Shown piece by piece: positions 38,471 to 47,315 of a stretch of 64,000 nt of DNA (positions are counted from its first letter, which is position 1; the number at the start of each line of letters is the position of its first letter). A program made the position numbers and the translations under genes. The notes under the pieces were generated by a model. It was not told the origin of the DNA. It did not search any database and worked only from the letters and a program-made list of their open reading frames with translations. The DNA is from Sphingobacteriales bacterium 44-15 (GTDB lineage Bacteria > Bacteroidota > Bacteroidia > Chitinophagales > Chitinophagaceae), in the NCBI GenBank assembly GCA_001899685.1, contig MKWG01000024.1, positions 1 to 64,000 of the forward strand. The letters run 5' to 3'.

Positions 38471-39412
38471 TCACTTTACTTTGTACGTGGTTGAAAAATC
38501 AGTAACCTCACCGGGTTCAAGTGTCAATAATCCTATACCGTTGTTGAAAGCATTCGGTGGAGCGCTCAGGTTTTCTATAGCTATGCTCCGGCGGTGCGGG
38601 GGGATATATATCTGCAGGTAAGGATATTCCTTTTGGGGGTATATTTCCAGTTGCCGTTGGCTTGCCGGGTCGCGGAGTATGCACATGGGTTGCGGCTGTG
38701 AAAAATCCAGCACAAAAGAATTATCTATTTCCCTGCCATCAATCAGCGCCGGCCGCACGAAATCCGGGAAAGGAATGGTTTTACCGGTAGGGATCAGGTT
38801 TACAAATTCCAGCATTTCCTCCGACCTGAATTCGAGCAACAGGTCGTTTACCTTTCCTCCGAATGTGAAATAAGGATGCCAGCCGTCAGCGACAGGCATT
38901 GAAGAACCGCCTGTATTCTTAACAACAGTGGATACCGTAAGGGTATTGTCTTTTTCAAGTGTATAAGTAATAATGCAGGTATATGGAAAAGGGAACCCGG
39001 GAACATTTCCGGCATAATCATACTGCAATACCAGTTGCGCACCGGTTGTGTCAGCATGTTCTTTTGTAATGGTAAATGATTTGTTGTATAAAAAACCATG
39101 CAATACTACCCCGGACCGGTTGGGTTGGAATTGATGGGCTGTACCATTGAAGATATAGCTGCCTTTGTTTATCCTGCAGGGGAAAGGGGATAGCTTAAGC
39201 CCCTTGAAGCCTGTCGATTCGGTGGCTTCATCATATTCTTTTTTACTGCTATAGCTATCAATAAGATTAATTTCTCCTTTCCCATCTTTTATCACGAACG
39301 CGTGCAGCATTGCCCCGCAGGAAGGAATTATCTCTATTGTACAATCTTCCTGATCATTTTTCAGCACTATTTTATCAAAGCCATTCTCCTGCTTTCTGTA
39401 TATGCCAAACAT
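38471..39412 (-). CDS. Aldose 1-epimerase family protein
   Basis: A 313-residue galactose-mutarotase-like protein. LSPFPCRINKGSYIFNG, then GVVLHGFLYNKSF with a catalytic-type histidine, VADGWHPYFTFGG with the second histidine, and a distal QIYIPPHRRSIAIENLSAPP follow the family order. It would interconvert alpha and beta anomers of a sugar. I used the ATG at 39412 (MFGIYRKQENGFDK) rather than 39454. No sugar-utilisation genes are adjacent. Confidence 0.88.
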   Translation of the reverse strand: MFGIYRKQENGFDKIVLKNDQEDCTIEIIPSCGAMLHAFVIKDGKGEINLIDSYSSKKEYDEATESTGFKGLKLSPFPCRINKGSYIFNGTAHQFQPNRSGVVLHGFLYNKSFTITKEHADTTGAQLVLQYDYAGNVPGFPFPYTCIITYTLEKDNTLTVSTVVKNTGGSSMPVADGWHPYFTFGGKVNDLLLEFRSEEMLEFVNLIPTGKTIPFPDFVRPALIDGREIDNSFVLDFSQPQPMCILRDPASQRQLEIYPQKEYPYLQIYIPPHRRSIAIENLSAPPNAFNNGIGLLTLEPGEVTDFSTTYKVK

Positions 39413-39480
39413 AAGTTTCTCTTTATCTGCCAAATTAAATAAACAGAACGACAATTATAGCCAAAATAATGTTCAATCGT

Positions 39481-39660
39481 TTGCGTGAAATACAATACCC
39501 GCAGCGATTGCTACGGTGCAATGAGCGCAGCGATCTCTTCTTTGCGGCCGCTGCGTGAAACCATTTGAACCACAATGCATCGGGAACTAAGTATATGCAG
39601 CAATTCCCCGCCGCTGTGAAATGAGCTTTCACATCTCACCTTTCACGTCTCACAGAATAA
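39481..39660. repeat. Composite repeat remnants between the epimerase and glutathione peroxidase genes
   Basis: GCGTGAAA...GCTGCGTGAAACC with GAACCACAA resembles a broken ~120-bp unit, and 39620-39660 is a TCACATCTCACC heptamer tract. No gene is visible. Confidence 0.6.
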
Positions 39661-39671
39661 TAAGTGTTATG

Positions 39672-40184
39672 TCAGTTAAGGTACTTCAGCACTTCCTCGC
39701 TCATGGGATTGACTTTGCTGGGAAACACCGCGATCAATTTCCCGTGCTCGTCAATCAGGAATTTGGTAAAATTCCATTTTATCGGGTCTTTGATACCCAT
39801 TCCTTCCGCTTCATCGCAGAGGTATTTAAATAATGGATCAATGTCGTTTCCTTTCACCGATACCTTGGCAGACATGGGGAAAGTAACACCATAATTTTCG
39901 GTACAGAATGTTTGGATCTCCGCATTAGTGCCCGGTTCCTGTTGCTTAAAATTATTCGCAGGGAAGCCAATAACTACCAGTTTGTCCTTATAGGTTTTAT
40001 ACAGTGTCTCCAGGTCTTTGTATTGCGGTGTATACCCGCATTTGGAAGCGGTATTAACAATCAGCATCTTTTTGCCCTTATATTTTTCAAGCATAAAAGA
40101 GTTGCCATCCAGCCCTTCTATCTTAAAATCATAGATGGAAGCCACCATGGATAAAGCGACTGCAACAAATAATAAGCGTATCAT
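39672..40184 (-). CDS. Glutathione peroxidase family protein, exported
   Basis: A 170-residue thiol peroxidase. The catalytic set is Cys49 (NTASKCGYT), Gln81/82 (FPANNFKQQEPG) and Trp137 (KWNFTKFLI). Unlike the usual cytoplasmic bacterial enzyme, it has a hydrophobic N-terminus MIRLLFVAVALSMVASIYDF that reads as a signal peptide or anchor, so periplasmic action is likely. It probably uses thioredoxin-like reductants rather than glutathione (family knowledge). I chose the ATG at 40184 because the signal sequence begins there. Confidence 0.9.
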   Translation of the reverse strand: MIRLLFVAVALSMVASIYDFKIEGLDGNSFMLEKYKGKKMLIVNTASKCGYTPQYKDLETLYKTYKDKLVVIGFPANNFKQQEPGTNAEIQTFCTENYGVTFPMSAKVSVKGNDIDPLFKYLCDEAEGMGIKDPIKWNFTKFLIDEHGKLIAVFPSKVNPMSEEVLKYLN

Positions 40185-40260
40185 AATTATTGTTTTTAGA
40201 GTAAAGTACAAAATTGATGCAAAAAATTAATAAGTTTTATTACTGTTAAGTTAATCGTAA

Positions 40261-41649
40261 CTATTGCTTTTCATAACATCCCAGGTCAGGTTTGTCATCT
40301 CTCGGATTGCCATCCCTGTCGGTAGTCGCCATTGTGATCACTCCCGCATCCACTGCCGGGGAAGTTTTTTTACCCAGATGAAAGTCAAAATAATGCCGGG
40401 CGGTATTGATGCTGTCAAATGCAGGGTCCTGGTTAGCAATGCTGTTTTCCAGGGTTATCAGGCCGGTAATTGACTTTGCTTTATACAGGCTGTGATCCAG
40501 CAGCACCTCCATATTACTATCTCCCCTTTTTTCTGCCACCACCTCATTCTCTATGCTTCCTCCGTCTCCCCAGATAATACAATTTTTAAATATAGTACTA
40601 AGAGGATAGCTATTACCTGCATCATCAAAGTTATTGATATATGTCACCGGTTGCTTATGCTCTATGTAGGAATTGCCAAAGCTTGCAATAGTGCAGAAAG
40701 TGAAGTCATAGGTTCCCCCGGCGGTGATAGAAATATTAGAACCGCAATTGCTGATCAGGCAGTTTACGGCGCTTATGCCTGAGCCAAGCGCTGTTATACC
40801 GGCATCGTATATATTGTCAATCATACATGCATTCATTTGCAGCTTGGGAGCGTTGCCTGGCGCAGGCCCTGCGCAGATAATGCCCCGGTAAGCATTTTTC
40901 ACAACAGCATGCGTCAGCACATTATCCCTGCTCTTTTCACTAAAATAAATGCCGGGCCAGGAGGCGGGAAGATCGCGGTAAGGCTCATCCAGCCTGTCTC
41001 CTCCGAAAGTGACGCTGTCGGTTTTTGTGCCATTCACCACCAGGCTGCCATCCACCATCACCGGTGCATTGGCATGCATATAAACACGGCAGCCTTTTTC
41101 CATGGTCAGGGTTACGCCTTCTTTTATAAGCAGTCCTCCCGATATTACATACGGAAGATCATTCTCCCAGGTGGCGTCTGCATCAATAACATAATTTTTC
41201 AGGAAATGAGCATTCTGACCGTAAGCCTCAAGCTGCACATAGCGTTCGTTCCCGTTATATCCAACCAATATACTATCGCTCACAATAAAGGGAGTGCCGG
41301 AAGAAGAGGGATCAACAGTAAGAGACACGAATACATATACACTGTCGCCGGCATTGATCTCCACATCGCGTACTTCCGTGGAAGCAATACCATCCACATT
41401 TATTTTATATGGAGAATTGCTGCCGCCCATCAGCCTGACTGTATTTAGCTTTAATTTCCGGTTATTAGGATTTACTATTGTAAAGTTTTGTGTTACCGAT
41501 CCAACTGAAGTAAATACCGTATCAAATGAAAGGGTATCTGCCGTAATGGTCAATGCTGCATCTTTATCCATCATAAAAGATGTCTTTTTACAGCCAAAAA
41601 AGATAATGACCGCAGGCAGGATGATTATATATAGAAGTACCCTTCTCAT
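40261..41649 (-). CDS. Right-handed beta-helix lipoprotein (choice-of-anchor Q type)
   Basis: A 462-residue protein. MRRVLLYIIILPAVIIFFGC is a lipoprotein signal with lipobox FFGC. After a ~140-residue Ig-like region, the parallel beta-helix shows repeated short strand-turn units (GLLIKEGVTLTMEKGCRVYM, THAVVKNAYRGIICAG, CMIDNIYDAGITALGSGISA). The C-terminus TDRDGNPRDDKPDLGCYE is the typical end of choice-of-anchor Q proteins. It is probably surface-exposed; the ligand is unknown. The start at 41649 lies 28 bp after comF stops. Confidence 0.87.
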   Translation of the reverse strand: MRRVLLYIIILPAVIIFFGCKKTSFMMDKDAALTITADTLSFDTVFTSVGSVTQNFTIVNPNNRKLKLNTVRLMGGSNSPYKINVDGIASTEVRDVEINAGDSVYVFVSLTVDPSSSGTPFIVSDSILVGYNGNERYVQLEAYGQNAHFLKNYVIDADATWENDLPYVISGGLLIKEGVTLTMEKGCRVYMHANAPVMVDGSLVVNGTKTDSVTFGGDRLDEPYRDLPASWPGIYFSEKSRDNVLTHAVVKNAYRGIICAGPAPGNAPKLQMNACMIDNIYDAGITALGSGISAVNCLISNCGSNISITAGGTYDFTFCTIASFGNSYIEHKQPVTYINNFDDAGNSYPLSTIFKNCIIWGDGGSIENEVVAEKRGDSNMEVLLDHSLYKAKSITGLITLENSIANQDPAFDSINTARHYFDFHLGKKTSPAVDAGVITMATTDRDGNPRDDKPDLGCYEKQ

Positions 41650-41677
41650 GTAATACAGTAAATAACCGGTATCAGCT

Positions 41678-42376
41678 TCAGGCATTTGCATAGGCAAGTG
41701 TTGCAAAGCTCAGCCTTATGCCCCGAAGGTCTTCCAGCATTGCATTACCACAGGCTTCTATAGTAGCGCCTGTAGTAATTACATCGTCAACCAGTAAAAG
41801 ATGTTTACCCTCCGCTATTGCATTCGGGCGGGCAATAAATACACCCTCTACGTTTTGCCAGCGCTCCATTCTTGTTTTATGCGTTTGCGTGTCTGTATAA
41901 CGTATACGCTCCACCAAATTGTACAATACCGGTAATTGCATTGCTGAGGCAAGTCCCTCACATATTATTGCAGACTGGTTATAGCCTCTTTTTCTTTCCT
42001 TATCGGGAAAAAGGGGTAACGGTACAAGTGCATCTACGGATTGAAAGCGGGAAGAAGCTGCCAGTGCTGATCCCATCAGCTTTCCCAGGTAGATCCCCAG
42101 CTCTTTATTGGATTTGTATTTGACCTGGTGTACCAGTTGCTGGAATAAAGAGCCTTTGGAAAAATAGTACTGGCTCATGCCCGACACAGATCTCAGCCTG
42201 CCCCACATTGCCTTCTCTACAGGATTATCTTCCGCGGCCGCAAAACCTGTTTCATACAACTGCCCGGCACATTGTATACACAGCAGGTGCTCCCCGCTGA
42301 TAAGATCGCTGCCACAACCATTGCACAGATGCGGGAACAGTATATGAGAAACGCTATGGAAAATTGTTTTTATCAC
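41678..42376 (-). CDS. comF: ComF-family phosphoribosyltransferase-like protein
   Basis: A 232-residue protein if read from GTG at 42376, 10 nt after radA stops; ATG codons at 42412 and 42418 overlap radA and are alternatives. The N-terminal four-cysteine zinc motif LFPHLCNGCGSDL...LLCIQCAG and the PRPP-loop LLLVDDVITTGAT define ComF. In competent bacteria it aids ssDNA uptake. It is adjacent to radA, which also acts in recombination of incoming DNA, so a shared transcript makes sense. Confidence 0.9.
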   Translation of the reverse strand: MIKTIFHSVSHILFPHLCNGCGSDLISGEHLLCIQCAGQLYETGFAAAEDNPVEKAMWGRLRSVSGMSQYYFSKGSLFQQLVHQVKYKSNKELGIYLGKLMGSALAASSRFQSVDALVPLPLFPDKERKRGYNQSAIICEGLASAMQLPVLYNLVERIRYTDTQTHKTRMERWQNVEGVFIARPNAIAEGKHLLLVDDVITTGATIEACGNAMLEDLRGIRLSFATLAYANA

Positions 42377-42386
42377 TATTGCTTTC

Positions 42387-43757
42387 TTAAAACAGGTATT
42401 TATAAAGCTCATCCACACGCGCCATCGTTACCAGTTCTATATTAAAACGCTGCCTGCTCAATCCCTTCTGGTTGTATTTGCTGATGATCATTTTTTCAAA
42501 ACCAAGCTTTTCAGCTTCCGCTATCCTTTGCTCTATGCGGTTAACCGCTCTTATTTCACCACTCAGCCCTACCTCGCCGGCAAAAGCTATATGCCGGGCA
42601 AGCGGGATATCTTCATACGAGCTAAGCAATGCGCTTACCATTGCCAGGTCTGTGGAAGGGTCTTCTGTCTTGATACCGCCTGCTATATTTACAAATACAT
42701 CTTTCATCCCGAAATGGAAGCCTCCTCTTTTTTCAAGCACCGCCAGCAGCAGCTGCAGCCGGCGAAGATCAAAGCCGCTACTGGTTCTTTGCGGGGTACC
42801 ATATACCGACTGGGTTACCAGCGCCTGCACTTCTACCAGCAGGGGGCGCTGTCCCTCAAGGGTAGCCGCAATGCTTATACCACTCAACTGCTCTTCCTTT
42901 TGAGTGATGAGGATCTCAGAAGGATTTGACACCGGCCGCATCCCTGCCCCCGTCATTTCATAAATGCCCAGCTCGGAAGTAGAGCCAAACCTGTTCTTCA
43001 CTGTTCTCAAGATACGGTAAACATAATGCTGGTCGCCTTCAAACTGAAGAACGGTATCTACCATGTGCTCAAGGATCTTCGGACCTGCGATAGCCCCCTC
43101 TTTTGTGATATGCCCTATTAAGAATACCGGAGTATTTGTTTCCTTCGCAAAACGCTGGAGCTCGGAAGCTGTTTCCCTGATCTGGGAAACACTCCCTGCT
43201 GAAGATTCAATATAAGGTGAATGTAAAGTTTGAATGGAATCAATGATTACCAGGTCTGGTTGCAGCTTTTTTATTTCCTGGAAAATAACCTGGGTTGATG
43301 TTTCAGTAAGCAAATAAAAATTTTCATTGCTGATGTTTAAACGATCGGCCCGCATCTTGATCTGCTGCTCACTTTCTTCTCCGCTCACATACAGGGTAAC
43401 AATATGCTTCAGCGATAACCCGTTCTGCAGGAACAATGTTGATTTCCCTATGCCGGGTTCGCCTGCGATCAGCACAATGCTTCCCGGAACAATGCCATTG
43501 CCTAAAACCCTGTTCAGCTCTGCATCCTGTGTGATGATCCTCTTTTCTTCACCTGCGGTTACTTCATGAAGCGGAATGGTTTTAATATTCGCGCCATTGT
43601 CTTTGTAGCTCTTCCAGTTGTTCGTTTGCTTCGACTGCTTTTCAACCACTTCTTCAACAAATGTATTCCATTCACCACATGACGGACATCGCCCTGCCCA
43701 CTTCGGAGATTCATATCCGCAGTTACCACAAAAAAAAGCTGACTTGATTTTACTCAT
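42387..43757 (-). CDS. radA: DNA repair/recombination protein RadA (Sms)
   Basis: A 456-residue RecA-like branch-migration ATPase. It has the N-terminal zinc finger CGNCGYESPKWAGRCPSCGE, the Walker A GEPGIGKST, the RadA-specific KNRFGS motif, and a C-terminal Lon-like domain (GGIKTEDPSTDLAMVSALLS). The start MSKIKSAFFC is the family norm. comF follows within 10 nt, and a TATCTTTA box precedes it. Confidence 0.97.
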   Translation of the reverse strand: MSKIKSAFFCGNCGYESPKWAGRCPSCGEWNTFVEEVVEKQSKQTNNWKSYKDNGANIKTIPLHEVTAGEEKRIITQDAELNRVLGNGIVPGSIVLIAGEPGIGKSTLFLQNGLSLKHIVTLYVSGEESEQQIKMRADRLNISNENFYLLTETSTQVIFQEIKKLQPDLVIIDSIQTLHSPYIESSAGSVSQIRETASELQRFAKETNTPVFLIGHITKEGAIAGPKILEHMVDTVLQFEGDQHYVYRILRTVKNRFGSTSELGIYEMTGAGMRPVSNPSEILITQKEEQLSGISIAATLEGQRPLLVEVQALVTQSVYGTPQRTSSGFDLRRLQLLLAVLEKRGGFHFGMKDVFVNIAGGIKTEDPSTDLAMVSALLSSYEDIPLARHIAFAGEVGLSGEIRAVNRIEQRIAEAEKLGFEKMIISKYNQKGLSRQRFNIELVTMARVDELYKYLF

Positions 43758-43979
43758 GTATTAAAGATACGGGGTAAATGATTGAAAGATATAAGTTATG
43801 AATTGCACACTTATTTTACCCGCACACTTTTCAACTTACAGTACTGCATGAATTCATTTTTCTTTTTGTAATGCTCAAAAACCAACAAATGACTTGAGAT
43901 ACGACTGACCTTTTTAAATAAGTAATGAAGAAAAGATAGTGAGATGAAAATAGTAGGCAAAGCCGGTTTTTAAAAAGTT

Positions 43980-44005
43980 AAAGGGTCAACTTTCGCTGAC
44001 CCTTT
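43980..44005 (-). terminator. Perfect 9-bp hairpin with a minus-strand T-tract
   Basis: AAAGGGTCA, loop of 8, TGACCCTTT. Read on the minus strand it is followed by AACTTTTT, as in an intrinsic terminator. There is no annotated minus-strand gene ending here, so it may close a small RNA started to its right. Confidence 0.55.
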
Positions 44006-44183
44006 AGTACTTACTAACCCATTAAATTCTTGCACTAAATTACAAATTGCTCAAACATAACAAAATTAATTTTGGTCCCTGTGAATAACTTTTAGGGCGG
44101 TATCATTAGCCATTATTTCAAATTAACTAACTTAAAATCAAATACTTATAAAAAAAATTTTCATTGCCAAAAATTAATTTTAA

Positions 44184-44238
44184 AAGCCAATTTGTCAGCT
44201 ATATTTTCCTAAATGCAAGATCGCTGACAAAAAGGCTT
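44184..44238. promoter_or_regulatory. 16-bp imperfect inverted repeat upstream of the Zn peptidase gene
   Basis: AAGCCAATTTGTCAGC and GCTGACAAAAAGGCTT match as inverses at 14 of 16 positions, 23 nt apart, ~70 bp before the gene. It could be a regulator-binding site or hairpin. Confidence 0.5.
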
Positions 44239-44306
44239 GTCTTTTAAAGCGGGAAGAAACTTTAGCCTTAACCCTGAGAAATGGTCAGAGATTTGATATA
44301 GTTTAC

Positions 44307-45008
44307 ATGAAAAAAAATTTTATTATGGGTTCAATCTGGATCGTTTCATTAATTTTTGTGGGTATCAGTATGCTGGTGAGCATGCAGCTAAAGGGAAAGT
44401 TTGCCAGATACAGCAAAGTAGGCATAGCAAGCGGGCTAACCGGCAGGCAGGTAGCCGAAAAGATGTTAAAAGAAAATGGAATATATGATGTGACCGTGAA
44501 TATGTCAGATGGATTTTTGACAGATCATTATAATCCGCTCAATAAGACCGTGAACCTAAGCCCTGATGTGTACAACAGCAGTTCGGTGGCTGCCGCTGCA
44601 GTAGCGGCTCATGAATGTGGTCATGCCGTGCAGCACTCCACCTCTTATCCCTGGCTGATGCTGAGGAGCAGGCTGGTACCGGTGGTACAATACAGCTCCC
44701 TGCTGGTGCAATGGGTGCTTATAGGCGGGATTTTACTTATTAAGGTGTTCCCGTCGCTTTTGCTGATAGGCATTATTCTCTTTGCGCTCACTACCATTTT
44801 TTCGGTAATAACGCTTCCTGTAGAGTTTGATGCGAGCAAACGGGCGCTGGCATGGTTGCAGCATACCAATGTTACCAGCGCGCAGGAGTATCCTATGGCA
44901 AAAGATGCTTTGAAATGGGCAGCCATGACCTATGTAGTGGCAGCCATTGCTTCAATAGTTACACTGGCACAGTATATACTGATCTACTCCAATAACCGGA
45001 GAAGCTAG
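44307..45008 (+). CDS. Neutral zinc metallopeptidase, membrane-bound (YugP-like)
   Basis: A 233-residue protein with an N-terminal membrane segment, the zinc motif AAHECGHAVQH (HExxH), and two to three further membrane segments including a YSSLLVQWVLIGGILLIKVF stretch. SGLTGRQVAEKMLKENG and YNPLNKTVNLSPDVYNSSS precede the active site, the order of the YugP/Zn_peptidase_2 family. The role is probably membrane protein quality control (inference). The ATG at 44325 is an alternative start. It converges with the MBL gene over a heptamer repeat. Confidence 0.9.
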   Translation: MKKNFIMGSIWIVSLIFVGISMLVSMQLKGKFARYSKVGIASGLTGRQVAEKMLKENGIYDVTVNMSDGFLTDHYNPLNKTVNLSPDVYNSSSVAAAAVAAHECGHAVQHSTSYPWLMLRSRLVPVVQYSSLLVQWVLIGGILLIKVFPSLLLIGIILFALTTIFSVITLPVEFDASKRALAWLQHTNVTSAQEYPMAKDALKWAAMTYVVAAIASIVTLAQYILIYSNNRRS

Positions 45009-45035
45009 TGCTATATCAACAATAATTTGTCTGTT

Positions 45036-45113
45036 TCTTTGTGAGAAGTGAGACGATAAATGTGAGGCCCTCACATTTGTCGTCTGTCGTTTCACGTTTG
45101 ACATAACACTAGA
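45036..45113. repeat. Inverted GTGANNN heptamer repeat between convergent genes
   Basis: Left GTGAGAA, GTGAGAC, GATAAAT, GTGAGGC; the right side reads back as complementary heptamers up to GACATAACAC. Close sequence match to the copy at 6691-6772, ~38 kb away. Confidence 0.87.
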
Positions 45114-45852
45114 ATTTCCAGACAGGATTTTTTACATCATGATAAAACAGGAAGGTCCAGTGATCTTCCTGTCCTTTCTTCCACCATTCCTGCCTTAGCT
45201 CCATACATTTTTTGCCATCATAATCATACTTGGCAATAAATTTATTTTTCATCTGCCCCAGCTGCGGCGCATCATCCGCCCCGAAAAAAATGATCTCATT
45301 ATCTTCTCTTATGGTAAACACCTGGTGATAAGGAGAATGGGCGCCCGTTAATTCATAGCTGATATAGCCGTCAATCTCTCCATTGCCCTCAATAAAAACA
45401 ACATTGTCAGCGTCCTTTAATATTTCAATCTCTTCAGGTATATAGGAAGGCAACCCTTTCTCCAACGCAAAATCCAGCTCCTGCTGCTGCACATAATAAG
45501 TAGCGGAAGGAAAGCTCAGGAAATAGCGGTCAAGAATATTGTCTTTCATGCTTATACCACCGGCATGGTCTTTATGCAGGTGGCTCATTAAAACTTTAGT
45601 CACATCAGAGGGGCTGATGCCATGGTCAATAAGATGCTGATGGATCTGCAAAATGCCATTTTCATTGACGAACCCTAATCCTGTATCGAGGAGCAAAATA
45701 TCCTTTGATGTAATGATGACGAAAGGCTGGATCTCTACCAGCAGGCTTCCCCTGTTTCTTTGCTGAAGATCATCCGCATCCGGATTGAATGGAATAAATA
45801 ATTTTGAATGATCTATAGTGAACGTGCCTTCGCTAAGCGGAATAATTTTCAT
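45109..45852 (-). CDS. MBL-fold metallo-hydrolase
   Basis: A 247-residue metallo-beta-lactamase-fold enzyme. The metal motif is SHLHKDHAGG (HxHxDH), with later ligands in LTGAHSPYHQV and FFGADDAPQ. The layout resembles the AHL-lactonase-like branch, but the substrate is not evident. There is no signal peptide. A TACCTTTG box (45864-45857) ends 4 nt before the ATG, so the mRNA may be leaderless. Confidence 0.9.
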   Translation of the reverse strand: MKIIPLSEGTFTIDHSKLFIPFNPDADDLQQRNRGSLLVEIQPFVIITSKDILLLDTGLGFVNENGILQIHQHLIDHGISPSDVTKVLMSHLHKDHAGGISMKDNILDRYFLSFPSATYYVQQQELDFALEKGLPSYIPEEIEILKDADNVVFIEGNGEIDGYISYELTGAHSPYHQVFTIREDNEIIFFGADDAPQLGQMKNKFIAKYDYDGKKCMELRQEWWKKGQEDHWTFLFYHDVKNPVWKF

Positions 45853-45856
45853 GCAG

Positions 45857-45864
45857 CAAAGGTA
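45857..45864 (-). promoter_or_regulatory. -7 box TACCTTTG of the MBL gene
   Basis: Exact TAnnTTTG match four nt before the start codon; predicts a leaderless or near-leaderless transcript. Confidence 0.55.
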
Positions 45865-45971
45865 TTAAGCGATGAGCGTTTTTACAGTTGTTTTCTGCCG
45901 ATTACTATCCTGTCCAATGAATACTCTTGCCGACATATCATAATTTCAGATCTCAAATTTCAGATCTCAAA

Positions 45972-47315
45972 TCATCTCAGTACCATCTGCCTGTCTTTAT
46001 CAAGCCTCAAAAGTATAAAGATCATAATGCTGAAGGTAACCAGCGATAAGCCGCCATAGCTCACGAACGGCAGTGGTATCCCGATCACCGGTGCAAGCCC
46101 CATAGTCATGCAGAGGTTAATGGCAATATGGAAGAAAAGCACCGATGCCACACCATAGGCATAACAACGGCTGAAGGTACTTCGTTGTCGTTCGGCAATG
46201 GTCACAATCCGGAACAGCAATATAATATATATGCCCAGGAATACCATGCTACCTGCAAAGCCAAAGCCTTCCCCTATAGTGCAAAAGATAAAGTCAGTAC
46301 GTTGCTCCGGCACAAAGGAATAGCGTGTCTGCGTGCCTTTCAGAAGCCCTTTCCCGTACCAGCCCCCGCTGCCAATGGCAATTTTACTTTGCCTTACATT
46401 ATAGTCTCCGTCATCCTTTTTGGGTGCACTGTTCTTGGCAATATCTTCTGCCGCTGCGGCATCTTTGGGCACATAATCTTTACCGATCGTATCATAAATG
46501 CGTTTTACCTGATAGGGCTGCAGCACATGATCAAAAATAAACGGAACCGCAAAGCGCTGGATACCCACGCAGATAGCCCATATCCCGATAATTCCTGCCA
46601 GCACAGACTTATGCCTTTTGATCTGTCTTCGCATAAGGTAGATCACGAAGGCAGCAATGCCTGTCAGTGTAAGTGCGAGCACGTTGGGATCCACCACAAG
46701 CGTAGCTACCACTAATATGGCAAAAGAAAATCCTATGATCAATATTACAGCGGGGAGCCCTTCGCGGAACATGACCAGGAAAAAAGAAAAATATACCAGT
46801 GCAAGCCCTGTTTCACTTTGTAATATCGCAAGAATAGCGGGGGCAATTACAATTGCAGCAGCGATCATCTGGGAGCGGCTCTTTGTAAAATCAGTCTCCA
46901 TGCGCGACAGGTATTTGGAAAGCGCGAGGTTGGCAAAGAGAATACAAAGCTGTATGGGCTGCAATTGTAATGCACCTCCAAACTTAATGATAGACTTGGT
47001 GCCTTTAATATTAGAATGAAACGGGAATACCAGGATCAGCAGCAGCATTCCGAAGGCATACCATAAATTGGCTGTTGCGGTAAAGAACTTGCTGTCCATC
47101 AATAGTACTGCCACACCCGCCACAATCGAGACCAGGAAAAAGGCAGCCTGTTTGCTGTAATCCGTTTTGAAAGAAAGAAAACTGCGTACTATATCATCCC
47201 CTTCCCTGTAAGTGGCGGCGAAAATGCTTGTGATGCCTATGCAGCACAACAGAATGTACAGCCATAATACAAGACCGTCGATCCCTTTAGACATTTCTGA
47301 ATTGCTCCTTATCAT
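45972..47315 (-). CDS. rodA: Rod-shape SEDS glycosyltransferase RodA
   Basis: A 447-residue polytopic SEDS protein with ~10 membrane segments that polymerises peptidoglycan strands. Signatures are FSHSNIKG-type loop (FPFHSNIKGTKSIIKFG), QPIQLCILFANLALSKYLSR, GSGGWYGKGLLKGTQTRYSF and PLPFVSYGGLSLVTFSIM. Its ATG overlaps the PBP2 stop by 4 bp, so the enzyme pair is translationally coupled. It is the last gene of the mre cluster. RodA rather than FtsW is supported by the neighbours. Confidence 0.95.
   Translation of the reverse strand: MIRSNSEMSKGIDGLVLWLYILLCCIGITSIFAATYREGDDIVRSFLSFKTDYSKQAAFFLVSIVAGVAVLLMDSKFFTATANLWYAFGMLLLILVFPFHSNIKGTKSIIKFGGALQLQPIQLCILFANLALSKYLSRMETDFTKSRSQMIAAAIVIAPAILAILQSETGLALVYFSFFLVMFREGLPAVILIIGFSFAILVVATLVVDPNVLALTLTGIAAFVIYLMRRQIKRHKSVLAGIIGIWAICVGIQRFAVPFIFDHVLQPYQVKRIYDTIGKDYVPKDAAAAEDIAKNSAPKKDDGDYNVRQSKIAIGSGGWYGKGLLKGTQTRYSFVPEQRTDFIFCTIGEGFGFAGSMVFLGIYIILLFRIVTIAERQRSTFSRCYAYGVASVLFFHIAINLCMTMGLAPVIGIPLPFVSYGGLSLVTFSIMIFILLRLDKDRQMVLR

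Larger units (their letters stand above)
43758..44306. other. 549-bp AT-rich divergent region with two hairpins
   Basis: There is no gene between radA and the peptidase gene. It holds a perfect 9-bp hairpin (43980-44005) and a 16-bp imperfect inverted repeat (44184-44199 with 44223-44238). The rest is strongly AT-rich. It is long enough for a small RNA, but no known RNA fold is recognised. Confidence 0.55.
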
